In this document: positions 1 through 6,420 of the stretch, piece after piece
How positions within the stretch are numbered: the stretch's first letter is position 1
Layout of the letters: the number at the start of each line of letters is the position of its first letter
DNA from: Gudongella sp964575895
Lineage (GTDB): Bacteria; Bacillota; Clostridia; Tissierellales; Tissierellaceae
Direction of reading: 5' to 3'
NCBI GenBank assembly: GCA_964575895.1
Contig: CAZNTE010000033.1
Location: 1-22,950 of the forward strand
Length of the DNA: 22,950 nucleotides
Made by a program: the position numbers and the translations under genes
Notes under the pieces: generated by a model
Told to the model about the DNA's origin: nothing
Databases searched by the model: none
Seen by the model: only the letters and a program-made list of their open reading frames with translations

Positions 1-51
1 AAACCCTTGATCTTAAAGCATTTATGCACCCTGTCACTATTATGACACGCT
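1..51. mobile_element. Probable end of an insertion element interrupting hsdR
   Basis: The hsdR reading frame on the minus strand follows the family pattern up to the first half of its Walker A motif (…QMATG), then diverges at about position 51. The non-HsdR sequence contains a short inverted repeat (TGTCA / TGACA, positions 32-47), the kind of structure found at transposon ends. Only about 50 bases are visible, so no transposase, opposite end or target duplication can be checked. The family is not recognised. Identification as an insertion sequence is inference from the abrupt loss of a highly conserved motif. Confidence 0.35.
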
Positions 52-619
52 CCCCTGTGGCCATTTGAATCAAGGCTCTTGGTTTATTGTTTTTAAAGGA
101 TACCTCTAAATTTTTTATAGCTTTTATTTGTGCAGGTCTTAACCCTTCCTCATCTAAAGTAGGCATATCCTGCAATCGAGCTCTTAGGGTTTTTTCTTCC
201 TCAAACCATTCTAATAGAGTTGATGGTTGATGAAAGTAGAAAACAGGTCGTGAACGAGGTTTAGGGTCTCTATAGTCAGTAAACCTTGTCAAAACCCCTG
301 TACTTTCATATACAAAAGGTAAAGGCTCCTTGTTTAGATTATACTTTAGTTTTGCTTTTGCATAACCATATGCTTGGTCCTCAGCAACTGTTAATCTTTG
401 TCCTTCTTCCTCTTTTTTAGCTTCTATTACCCCCAGAGGTTTTCTATCAACAAATAAAACATAGTCAGCAGGTCCTACATCTGTTTGATATTCTCTTACA
501 GCAACACCCCTGCTTTCTGATAAATTAACTTTGTTCTTATCTTGAACACTCCAACCAGCATTTCGTAACATAAGATCAATCTTATCTCTAGATTTTTGTT
601 CTGGACTTTGATTTACCAT
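1..619 (-). CDS. hsdR: Type I restriction enzyme R subunit, N-terminal fragment (disrupted)
   Basis: ATG at 617-619 has a good Shine-Dalgarno (AAGGGGTG) ending in the stop region of the upstream HTH gene. About 189 residues fit the N-terminus of HsdR, the ATP-dependent DNA-translocating nuclease of type I restriction-modification systems. They include a nuclease-like core with D52 and E66-A-K68 (GVIEAKKE, a PD-(D/E)xK pattern), then LRPAQIKAI and RALIQMATG, which is the start of helicase motif I. The next residues should be AGKT but read ERVIIVTG, and the frame stays open to the window edge. The motor is therefore broken here, most simply by an inserted element at about position 51. The rest of hsdR and any hsdM/hsdS would lie further left. 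The N-terminal identification is confident; the disruption is inferred from the motif. Confidence 0.72.
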   Translation of the reverse strand, partial: MVNQSPEQKSRDKIDLMLRNAGWSVQDKNKVNLSESRGVAVREYQTDVGPADYVLFVDRKPLGVIEAKKEEEGQRLTVAEDQAYGYAKAKLKYNLNKEPLPFVYESTGVLTRFTDYRDPKPRSRPVFYFHQPSTLLEWFEEEKTLRARLQDMPTLDEEGLRPAQIKAIKNLEVSFKNNKPRALIQMATGERVIIVTGCINALRSRV

Positions 620-631
620 GACTTCACCCCT

Positions 632-850
632 TTATTCCCTCACGTACTCCATAATATCCGCTATCTCACAATCTAAAACATAACAAATCTTTGCTAAGGT
701 AATTAAATCTATCCTCTTAACTTTATTATTACAATATGAATTAAGCTGAGTTCTTTGAAGATTTGCTTCTTTTTCTAGCTTGTTTTTACTTATATTCTTC
801 TCTTCCAAGACTTCATTAATTTTAAAAACAACTCTTCCAAAATCTTGCAT
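632..850 (-). CDS. Small Xre-family HTH protein upstream of hsdR
   Basis: A 72-residue protein that is almost entirely one Cro/C1-type helix-turn-helix: INEVLEEKNISKNKLEKEAN is followed by LQRTQLNSYCNNKVKRIDL and the typical closing LAKICYVLDCEIADIMEY. The start is set at ATG 848-850, because AAAGGAG lies eight bases upstream; an ATG ten codons earlier has no such site. The stop is 12 bases before the hsdR start, so the two are probably co-transcribed. A small Xre regulator beside a restriction gene commonly controls expression of the toxic nuclease; that role is inferred. A TGATATAAT extended -10 box lies upstream at about 888-896. Confidence 0.8.
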   Translation of the reverse strand: MQDFGRVVFKINEVLEEKNISKNKLEKEANLQRTQLNSYCNNKVKRIDLITLAKICYVLDCEIADIMEYVRE

Positions 851-887
851 ATTTTTATCTCCTTTAATTAATTGAATCATTAATGTT

Positions 888-896
888 ATTATATCA
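888..896 (-). promoter_or_regulatory. Extended -10 promoter for the HTH-hsdR pair
   Basis: On the minus strand the sequence TGATATAAT combines a perfect -10 (TATAAT, plus-strand 888-893) with the TGn extension. No good -35 is seen, as is normal for extended -10 promoters. It lies between mobC and the HTH gene, about 38 bases before the HTH start. Confidence 0.5.
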
Positions 897-928
897 GACT
901 TGCATTCTTTTTACACCTGTAAGATGTT

Positions 929-1270
929 TTAAATATATTTTCTCGCTAGGATATTCTGAATTTTTATCATTTCTCTTGATATATCATCATTTTCTTTTTT
1001 AAGATCTTCTATATCTTCCCTATAGATTACTCCTGTAGTGTTTACTCTTTTTGCAATCTGATTAAGGTTGTTTGCATTCCTCCCAATAAGGGTCTGTATC
1101 TTCCTAAATTCATTCATATCTATTACAAATATAGGGGCTTCTAAAACACTTTTCCTTATAAAATGTCCCATTGATTTTGATTTACTTAGTTCAAGTTTTT
1201 TCTTGAAAAGTTCTTTTTCTTCCTTGGTCAGCTTGATTTCTATCCTCTCATTTCTAAATCTATTTGCCAT
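929..1270 (-). CDS. MobC-like mobilization (relaxosome) protein
   Basis: A 113-residue basic protein. A ribbon-helix-helix-like N-terminus (RNERIEIKLTKEEKELFKKK) is followed by the signature of the MobC relaxosome family, ARNANNLNQIAKRVNTTG-type, here at about residues 64-80, and then a charged C-terminal coiled stretch (EDIEDLKKENDDISREMIKI). MobC proteins bind near oriT and help the relaxase nick DNA for conjugal mobilization. The upstream 330 bases contain several inverted repeats, as expected if oriT is there. Unusually, no relaxase gene follows: only the HTH-hsdR cassette is seen downstream. The family call is firm; activity without a relaxase in cis is unknown. Confidence 0.82.
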   Translation of the reverse strand: MANRFRNERIEIKLTKEEKELFKKKLELSKSKSMGHFIRKSVLEAPIFVIDMNEFRKIQTLIGRNANNLNQIAKRVNTTGVIYREDIEDLKKENDDISREMIKIQNILARKYI

Positions 1271-1299
1271 ATTCTTCTCCTTTTCTTTTATATTTTAAA

Positions 1300-1460
1300 C
1301 GGGGTCTTAGGGGGAACCCCTAAATCATTCTGATAGGAACAAGTAGAAAATTTTATATGTAGAAGTAAGCCCAACAGGACTTACTTTTACAATTTTCCCG
1401 TAGCTGTCCGTACAGCTACTGTGCTTGCTACTAAAGTTTTAATAGGCACAGGAGATTTGT
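1300..1460. other. Candidate origin of transfer (inverted-repeat cluster)
   Basis: Within the 330-base gap between vapE-like helicase and mobC there are four inverted repeats. They are TTAGGGG-GAA-CCCCTAA (1307-1323), AAGTAAGCCC-AACA-GGACTTACTT (1363-1386, 9 of 10 pairs), GTAGCTGT-CCGT-ACAGCTAC (1400-1419, perfect), and CTGTGC…GCACAG (1419-1451). Inverted repeats just upstream of mobC are typical of oriT in mobilizable elements. No nic site can be assigned by eye. Some of these hairpins could instead be replication-origin structures. Confidence 0.5.
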
Positions 1461-1605
1461 AACTGTAACCTACTATTTCAAAAGTCCTCAAATAAGGCAT
1501 TGATTCTTATTTTGATTCCTACAAGCCTTGATATTACTAGACTTCCATTTCTACCAGCCTAATTCTAAGGGTTTTAAAATCTCGGTTACAAGTTACATAG
1601 TTACA
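1459..1605. repeat. GTTACA/GTAAC direct and inverted repeats (iteron-like)
   Basis: Three GTTACA copies occur at 1585-1590, 1592-1597 and 1600-1605, spaced 7 and 8 bases. Two opposite-strand copies (GTAAC at 1459-1463 and 1465-1469) lie about 120 bases away. The cluster overlaps the stop codon of the helicase gene. Short clustered repeats beside a primase-helicase module could be the replication initiator's binding sites. The copies are short, so chance is not excluded. Confidence 0.35.
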
Positions 1606-3052
1606 ATTTCTCTTTATCATTCTCTCCTGTGTCCATTTCTATCTGCTCCGACTCTTGCCATTCTTTTGGTAAATCAACCTTATCTACTTCTACAAAACTT
1701 TCTTCTATCTTTTCTTCCTTCTTATAATAAAGTTTTACTGGTATAGATATTCCACTAGGAGAAATTCTCTTAGTCTTCGATGACCTGATTGCCTTCCATT
1801 CCGGAAAATAATTATCCATGATTTCAGAAAAAGATTTTGATTTAATCTGATAGCCTTGCATAGATAATTCCTTAAAACAAGTTATATTTGGTTCTTGTGT
1901 TTTTGCCTTGTACTCTTCTAAGAAGTAGCGAATATCTTCTACATCTGGATTAAGATACTTAAACTTTTCTTGTTCCTGGTAAAGATCCTCAAGGAGTTTT
2001 TTTGGTATGGTCCAAAAATGTTTCTTCTCTTTATAGAGTTTATAACCATAGGCAAGGGCCTGGTTAAAATCTTCTCGGATTGAATCTAGATATTCTTTTT
2101 CTGATTGTTCACCTTGAAAATCTTTGTCTAGATAAATAGCCTTCTTTCTATTTTCCTTATGACATTCTACAGGTAAATATCTTCTCTCTCCTGTATGGTC
2201 ATTTAAAAAAGTTCTTTCATTTAATGTTCCAATTAAAATACAAGTCCTAGGAACATCTGTTGAAAATTTCTCATAGGGGATTCTTATTCTATCACTTAGT
2301 TTAGATAAAAAGGATTTTGCTTCATTGGCAGACTTTGCATTTCTTAAAGCTACAAATTCTTCAATTTCTACTACTGTCTTTCCCATTAAGTTCATAACAG
2401 CATCTTTACCTTGAATATTTTCTATGGTGCAAAACCAATCATCTCTAATAGCCAAATATCTAGCAAAAGTAGACTTTCCTATTCCTTGTCCACCTACTAA
2501 GACCATCATTTCATCAAACTTGGATCCTGGTTCAAAGACTCTTTTAATCAAACCTAAAATCATATGCTCCATAATCCAAGAATTAAGTTCTGTATCTTCA
2601 GCTCCTAGATAAGTTGGTAGGAGTTTAGCTATTGCATTTCTATCTCCCTTCCAAGTAAGATTTTTTAGATATTGTTCTGGTGGACTTATTTCATATTGAT
2701 TAGCAACAAAGCGAACTGCATCCCACATTTTATTAGCATTGTAATTAAGTCCAAAATGCTTTTCTATTTCAAGTCCTAACCTGTTATTTAGGGAGTCATC
2801 CCATAGTCTAATTTGGTTTGGTTTTATACTTTTTTCCCCTATAATCTTGCCTTGAAATTTGATTTCATTGGTAAATTTATCATAGAAGATTTGTCCTTCA
2901 TATATTTTCTTAGCCTTACAATATTTTGGATTAAGAAGTACTGTAACAATATTTCCTGTAATCTGTTTTACATCACCTTTGACTGTTTTCTGTAAATCAA
3001 TTATAGAATAAGACTGATCTATCTCAGGGATAACTAGTTTAAACTCTTTCAT
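1601..3052 (-). CDS. VapE-type superfamily 3-like replicative helicase
   Basis: A 483-residue protein of the virulence-associated E family (P-loop ATPase/helicase of phages, plasmids and islands). Walker A is GGQGIGKST at residues 187-195. Walker B is VVEIEE at about 227-232. The following segment (SFLSKLSDRIRIPYEK, then TLNERTFLNDHTGERRYLP) carries the conserved arginine-rich sensor region of this family. The start is set at ATG 3050-3052 because AAGGA lies about nine bases upstream; an ATG 15 codons earlier lacks a better site. It overlaps the primase gene by 14 bases, so the two are translationally coupled. Together they form a primase-helicase module that probably replicates the excised element. 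The family assignment is clear; the replication role is inferred from family and context. Confidence 0.85.
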   Translation of the reverse strand: MKEFKLVIPEIDQSYSIIDLQKTVKGDVKQITGNIVTVLLNPKYCKAKKIYEGQIFYDKFTNEIKFQGKIIGEKSIKPNQIRLWDDSLNNRLGLEIEKHFGLNYNANKMWDAVRFVANQYEISPPEQYLKNLTWKGDRNAIAKLLPTYLGAEDTELNSWIMEHMILGLIKRVFEPGSKFDEMMVLVGGQGIGKSTFARYLAIRDDWFCTIENIQGKDAVMNLMGKTVVEIEEFVALRNAKSANEAKSFLSKLSDRIRIPYEKFSTDVPRTCILIGTLNERTFLNDHTGERRYLPVECHKENRKKAIYLDKDFQGEQSEKEYLDSIREDFNQALAYGYKLYKEKKHFWTIPKKLLEDLYQEQEKFKYLNPDVEDIRYFLEEYKAKTQEPNITCFKELSMQGYQIKSKSFSEIMDNYFPEWKAIRSSKTKRISPSGISIPVKLYYKKEEKIEESFVEVDKVDLPKEWQESEQIEMDTGENDKEKL

Positions 3053-3980
3053 AGGACCAATTCCTTGTCTTATATTCAAAATGTCGGCTCCAGTCAAAGG
3101 CTACAAAATTTCCAAGGCCTAAGACTTTATCTATTGTCTTTTCTAAATAGTCAAGATACTTTCTATCATCGCTTCTCTTTTGACCGCTTCCTAGACGGTT
3201 TAAAGGGGTCATTAAAAATAGGTCTTTCATTAACTTGTGGTCTCCACCTGTATAGTTTCTAGCTAAGACTAGAAAGGTAAAGTCATCCCTGCTATGGTCA
3301 CCTGTTAGGCTAGCTCCTGAGATAAGCATACTTGCCTTGCTATTGGTTCTTTCCATGGTGGTTAGTATTTCATCTAGGCTTAAGTCATCAAGTCTAGAAA
3401 ACTTGTTTAAAGGCTCATACTTATACTCTCTAATTTGCTTTAAGGTAGATGTTTTCTCCTGTGTCCATTTCTTATAAAGCTGCTTTAATTCATCTTCTTT
3501 TTCTAAAAGTTTATTACTTCTAGGAAAGAAGGATCCATCTCCTATATTTCCTGTAAGAGCTATATATCTATTTTTCTTATATATCTCAATTCCTCTACTT
3601 GATAAATTAAGATTATCTGGAATAGTCCCTTGGGCAAAAATATGGATTCCCTTGCCTGATTGAGATACTTCCATATAAGTTCCTGCAAAGTTCTCTATAA
3701 CTTCTTTTGCCATAAGAGTTAGCTTTCCACCTTGAATTGCATGATCTAGGTCTATACAGATAATCCTGTCTTCTTCTACTAAAACAAAACCTAGAGGTTC
3801 ATTCATAGTTTTAGCTTCATTAAAAGTTATCCAACGTTCTAGCTGATTCCAATCATTAGCTTTTCCATCAATTAGGGAAAAGGGAAGCTTGGCTACTTTA
3901 CCATTTAATTTTTCCTTTCTCCAACCTACAAATCTTTTTCTTTTTTTCATTTCTTTTGGTAGATATCTATATTTTTCCAT
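3039..3980 (-). CDS. Archaeo-eukaryotic-type primase/polymerase of a mobile element
   Basis: A 313-residue protein with the motifs of the archaeo-eukaryotic primase fold as found in phage and plasmid primase-polymerases. These are CIDLD (metal-binding DxD, residues 77-79), SQSGKGIHIF (106-115, the SxH-type motif) and IEIYKKNRYIALTG (131-144). The C-terminal half (about 195-300) resembles the helical region that often follows the primase domain in NrS-1-polymerase-like proteins. AAGGAGG lies eight bases before the ATG. Its end overlaps the VapE-like helicase gene. Primase plus helicase suggests autonomous replication of the element after excision, as in many mobilizable elements and satellites. 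The primase fold is well supported by motifs; the subfamily name is less certain. Confidence 0.8.
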   Translation of the reverse strand: MEKYRYLPKEMKKRKRFVGWRKEKLNGKVAKLPFSLIDGKANDWNQLERWITFNEAKTMNEPLGFVLVEEDRIICIDLDHAIQGGKLTLMAKEVIENFAGTYMEVSQSGKGIHIFAQGTIPDNLNLSSRGIEIYKKNRYIALTGNIGDGSFFPRSNKLLEKEDELKQLYKKWTQEKTSTLKQIREYKYEPLNKFSRLDDLSLDEILTTMERTNSKASMLISGASLTGDHSRDDFTFLVLARNYTGGDHKLMKDLFLMTPLNRLGSGQKRSDDRKYLDYLEKTIDKVLGLGNFVAFDWSRHFEYKTRNWSYERV

Positions 3981-4014
3981 TCTTTTTACCTCCTTATGCT
4001 GTTCAGAATAGAAC

Positions 4015-4054
4015 CCATATGGTAAAATGAATTTGGTAGAAACATTCCATATGG
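4015..4054. promoter_or_regulatory. Paired CCATATGG palindromes
   Basis: Two identical 8-base palindromes, CCATATGG, lie at 4015-4022 and 4047-4054, 32 bases (about three helical turns) apart, in the gap between the primase gene and the ribbon-helix-helix-like gene. With flanking bases they form an imperfect inverted repeat (ACCCATATGG…CCATATGGGGT). A symmetric pair on one helix face suggests binding by a dimeric protein, possibly the small DNA-binding protein just upstream. The binding partner is speculation. Confidence 0.4.
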
Positions 4055-4075
4055 GGTGTGCCTTTGGTCTTTGTG

Positions 4076-4396
4076 CTAAAGGCTTTTTTCTTTTTTGATT
4101 TCATAGTAAATCTCTATTAAGAAACTTAAAATTTCTTGGTCATTCTCTTCTAATCTTCCATATTTCTTTACAAGCTTTGCCAGTCTAAATATTTCTAAAG
4201 CAAATTTATCTTCAAGTCTATAGTCAGCCTTAATAGACACAGTAGAGGAAATTAATGAACTAATAATATAGTCTTGTTTGGAGAGTCCACTTATCTCTAC
4301 TTTCTTATCTAATAGGTCAGCTTCTTTTTCTGTTGCCCTAAAAGAGATTATTTTATTTCTCTTTCTTTTAACTTGTTTTTTTATTTCCTTACTCAT
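4076..4396 (-). CDS. Ribbon-helix-helix-like mobilization/DNA-binding protein
   Basis: A 106-residue basic protein. The segment KIISFRATEKEADLLDKKVEISGLSKQDYIISSLI (written here as two parts: KIISFRATEKEADLLDKK and VEISGLSKQDYIISSLI) is the β-strand plus two-helix pattern of ribbon-helix-helix accessory proteins found in mobilizable elements. The start is set at ATG 4394-4396, with GGAGG six bases upstream; this overlaps the integrase stop as ATGAGTAA. Earlier in-frame ATGs have no correctly spaced site. Co-translation with the integrase suggests a role in excision or transfer, or autoregulation through the nearby CCATATGG pair. It could be a second relaxosome component. The fold is probable, the role inferred. 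Confidence 0.65.
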   Translation of the reverse strand: MSKEIKKQVKRKRNKIISFRATEKEADLLDKKVEISGLSKQDYIISSLISSTVSIKADYRLEDKFALEIFRLAKLVKKYGRLEENDQEILSFLIEIYYEIKKEKSL

Positions 4397-5510
4397 CTTC
4401 ATCCTCCAATAATTTTTCCCATTCACCATCTAAGTTGCTTTTTCTTATAGTGGATAGGGAGTTAGCCATCTCATTTTGTTTGCTTGGGAATAAATGAGCA
4501 TACCTATAAGTTATATCGATGGATTCATGACCTAATCTATCTGCTATAGCTATGGCTGAATAGCCTAATTCAATCAACAAAGATACATGGGAATGCCTTA
4601 AATCATGAACTCTAATCCTTTTAACTCCAGCTTTTTTACTACCTCTGGTCATTTCATGGTGTAGATAGGACTTAGTAATTGGAAATAATAGTTGATTATC
4701 TTTTAGCTTGTATATACCAGCCATATATTTTTCTATTTCATCTGATAAAAAATCTGGCATTACAACAGTCCTAATACTTTTATTTGTCTTGGGCTCTGTA
4801 ATTATATTTTCACCATCAATTCTTTGTAAAGATTGATTTATTCTAATAGTATTGTTAGTAAAATCAAATTTTTCCTTTGTTAAAGCTAGTAATTCTCCTG
4901 TTCTTAGTCCACACCAATATAAGATTTCAAAAGCATAGAATGATAAGGGTTTGTCCTTTACTTCTTCTATAAATTTTCCATATTCGGCTTCAGTCCAAAA
5001 TTTCATTTCAGAAGCTTCTTTTTCTCCCATAGAGCCAACATCCCTTGCAACATTAGATTTTAGGTTATAGTACTTGCAGGCATGATTTAGGACACTACTT
5101 AATTGAGCATGTATTGTTCTTAAGTAGGTCTGGGAATATTTTTTGCCTTTATCATCTTCCTCTTTCATTAATATATTTTGCCATTTAACTATTGTCATTT
5201 TAGTAATTTCATTAACTTGAAGATCTCCTATATAGGGAATAACCTTTGTCCTTATTATTTGTTCTTTAGTTCTCCAGGTGTTTTCTCTTAATCTTGGTCG
5301 CATATCCTTTCCATATACTTGAAAAAATTCAGTAAATGTCATATCAAGATTTCCAGCTTGCTCTCTTAAAAAATCTTCTTCCCATTTCAGAGCTTCTTTT
5401 TTTGTCTTAAATCCTCTTTTCTTCCTATTAATCTTTTCACCTCTCCAATTGGTGTAGGTGAATTTGGTAAACCAGGTGCCATTTCCACTTTCATCCCTAT
5501 AAGCTCCCAC
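4389..5510 (-). CDS. Tyrosine recombinase integrase
   Basis: A 373-residue phage/ICE-type integrase. The N-terminus (GTWFTKFTYTNWRGEKINRK…FKTKKEALKWEEDF) is an AP2-like arm-binding domain, followed by a SAM-like core-binding domain (about 60-160) and the catalytic domain. Catalytic residues visible in this numbering are R203 (GLRTGE), K241 (EPKTNK), H302 and R305 (HDLRHSHVS), H328 (LGHES) and nucleophile Y337 (TYRYAHL). The start is set at GTG 5508-5510: AAAGGAGG lies seven bases upstream inside the end of the excisionase-like gene, and only two bases separate that gene's TAG from the GTG. A TTG ten codons earlier in frame is less likely. It should catalyse integration at, and excision from, the nearby guaA 3' end; that target is inferred from position. 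Confidence 0.93.
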   Translation of the reverse strand: MGAYRDESGNGTWFTKFTYTNWRGEKINRKKRGFKTKKEALKWEEDFLREQAGNLDMTFTEFFQVYGKDMRPRLRENTWRTKEQIIRTKVIPYIGDLQVNEITKMTIVKWQNILMKEEDDKGKKYSQTYLRTIHAQLSSVLNHACKYYNLKSNVARDVGSMGEKEASEMKFWTEAEYGKFIEEVKDKPLSFYAFEILYWCGLRTGELLALTKEKFDFTNNTIRINQSLQRIDGENIITEPKTNKSIRTVVMPDFLSDEIEKYMAGIYKLKDNQLLFPITKSYLHHEMTRGSKKAGVKRIRVHDLRHSHVSLLIELGYSAIAIADRLGHESIDITYRYAHLFPSKQNEMANSLSTIRKSNLDGEWEKLLEDEDE

Positions 5511-5512
5511 TA

Positions 5513-5701
5513 CTAGGCCTCCTTTCTTACTTGGTAACAATACTTGTCCAAGAAATATTGTCTATTAATTTTGCCTCTTTGAACCCTATAGCCTAGTTCA
5601 ACTAGTTCTCCATTCATTTCATTTATTATTTGATAGGCTGTAGTTCTGCTAACTTCTAAAAAATCCTGAACTTCTTTTGCGTTCATAAAAATCTTATTCA
5701 T
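5513..5701 (-). CDS. Excisionase-like small HTH protein
   Basis: A 62-residue basic protein with a winged-helix/HTH_17-like pattern: MNAKEVQDFLEVSRTTAYQI is the DNA-binding helix pair and YRVQRGKINRQYFLDKY the basic recognition wing. Proteins of this size and pattern directly upstream of tyrosine integrases act as excisionases, bending DNA at the attachment site and steering the integrase to excision. GGGGGAAG precedes the ATG. The stop lies two bases before the integrase GTG, and the integrase Shine-Dalgarno is inside its last codons, so the two are translationally coupled. It could alternatively be a transcriptional regulator of the operon. Confidence 0.75.
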   Translation of the reverse strand: MNKIFMNAKEVQDFLEVSRTTAYQIINEMNGELVELGYRVQRGKINRQYFLDKYCYQVRKEA

Positions 5702-5780
5702 TTTTTTCTTCCCCCTTGTGTTTTTATTTATAAGCTTCTCATCAATGAATAAATGACGAGCATCAATTTGGTTTCCTTAT

Positions 5781-5843
5781 AATTAAATAGCACAATTTCG
5801 TGCTATTTAATTATATAATATCAGCACAGTTTCGTGTTGTCAA
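5781..5843 (-). promoter_or_regulatory. Excisionase-integrase promoter with two repressor operators
   Basis: On the minus strand TTGACA (plus 5838-5843) and TATTAT (5815-5820) are separated by exactly 17 bases, a near-consensus vegetative promoter for the excisionase-integrase run. Two matching 16-base sites flank the -10: AGCACAATTTCGTGCT (5789-5804) and AGCACAGTTTCGTGTT (5823-5838). The first sits inside a longer perfect inverted repeat with 13-base arms (5781-5812). One operator fills the -35/-10 spacer and the other lies at the start of transcription. Binding would block RNA polymerase. The divergently encoded Xre protein is the obvious candidate repressor; that link is inferred. Confidence 0.75.
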
Positions 5844-5918
5844 GACTAGTTTTAAATTATTTCTATTTATCTTTCCTATAACAAGAGATTTCATTAAATT
5901 TATAATCGTTCACTTCTG

Positions 5919-5971
5919 TTGCTATAAATGATATCTTGTGATAAAATAAATTAAAATACTACCAAGAGGAG
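5919..5971 (+). promoter_or_regulatory. Promoter and Shine-Dalgarno of the Xre repressor gene
   Basis: TTGCTA (5919-5924) and TAAAAT (5942-5947) are separated by 17 bases. AGAGGAG (5965-5971) lies six bases before the ATG at 5978. The two 16-base operators lie about 80 bases upstream and do not overlap this promoter. Confidence 0.55.
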
Positions 5972-5977
5972 TTTAAA

Positions 5978-6406
5978 ATGATTTCAGGTGAAAAGCTAAA
6001 AAAGTTAAGATTACTTAGAGAATTGACACAGAAGGAATTAGCAATAAAATCAGGACTTACAGATTCTGCTATAAGGAATTATGAATTGGGTTATCGTTCG
6101 CCTAATAAGGATCAATTAATAAAAATAGCCCAAGTTTTAGACTGTGATGTATCTGCCTTAATTGACCATACTCCTATTTCTAATTTTGAATTTATGCAAA
6201 TTCTTTTTGATTATGAAGAGGATTTAAAAATCAGACCCCTAGTAGAAGATTCCACAATAGGGCTACTTTCTCATGATATGAATTTAAATGATTTTCTAAC
6301 TGAATGGGATGAAATGAGAAAAAAGCACTATAACGGAGAAATAACAGATGAGGAATTTGAGGATTGGAAGCTCTCATATCCTAAGAAGTCTAGACTGGAA
6401 AAATAA
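5978..6406 (+). CDS. Xre-family transcriptional repressor of the element
   Basis: A 142-residue protein. Residues 4-60 form a Cro/C1-type helix-turn-helix (GEKLKKLRLLRELTQKELA, SGLTDSAIRNYELGYRSP, then LIKIAQVLDCDVSALID). The C-terminal 80 residues are acidic (NLNDFLTEWDEMRKKH, GEITDEEFEDWKLSYP) and resemble the tail of many phage/ICE-associated Xre proteins; no peptidase motif is visible. It is the only plus-strand gene of the element and diverges from the excisionase-integrase run, the usual layout of a lysogeny-type switch. It probably binds the AGCAC…GTGCT operators in the intergenic region and holds excision off. The fold is certain; the target is inferred. Confidence 0.88.
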   Translation: MISGEKLKKLRLLRELTQKELAIKSGLTDSAIRNYELGYRSPNKDQLIKIAQVLDCDVSALIDHTPISNFEFMQILFDYEEDLKIRPLVEDSTIGLLSHDMNLNDFLTEWDEMRKKHYNGEITDEEFEDWKLSYPKKSRLEK

Positions 6407-6420
6407 TTATTAAACTATAA

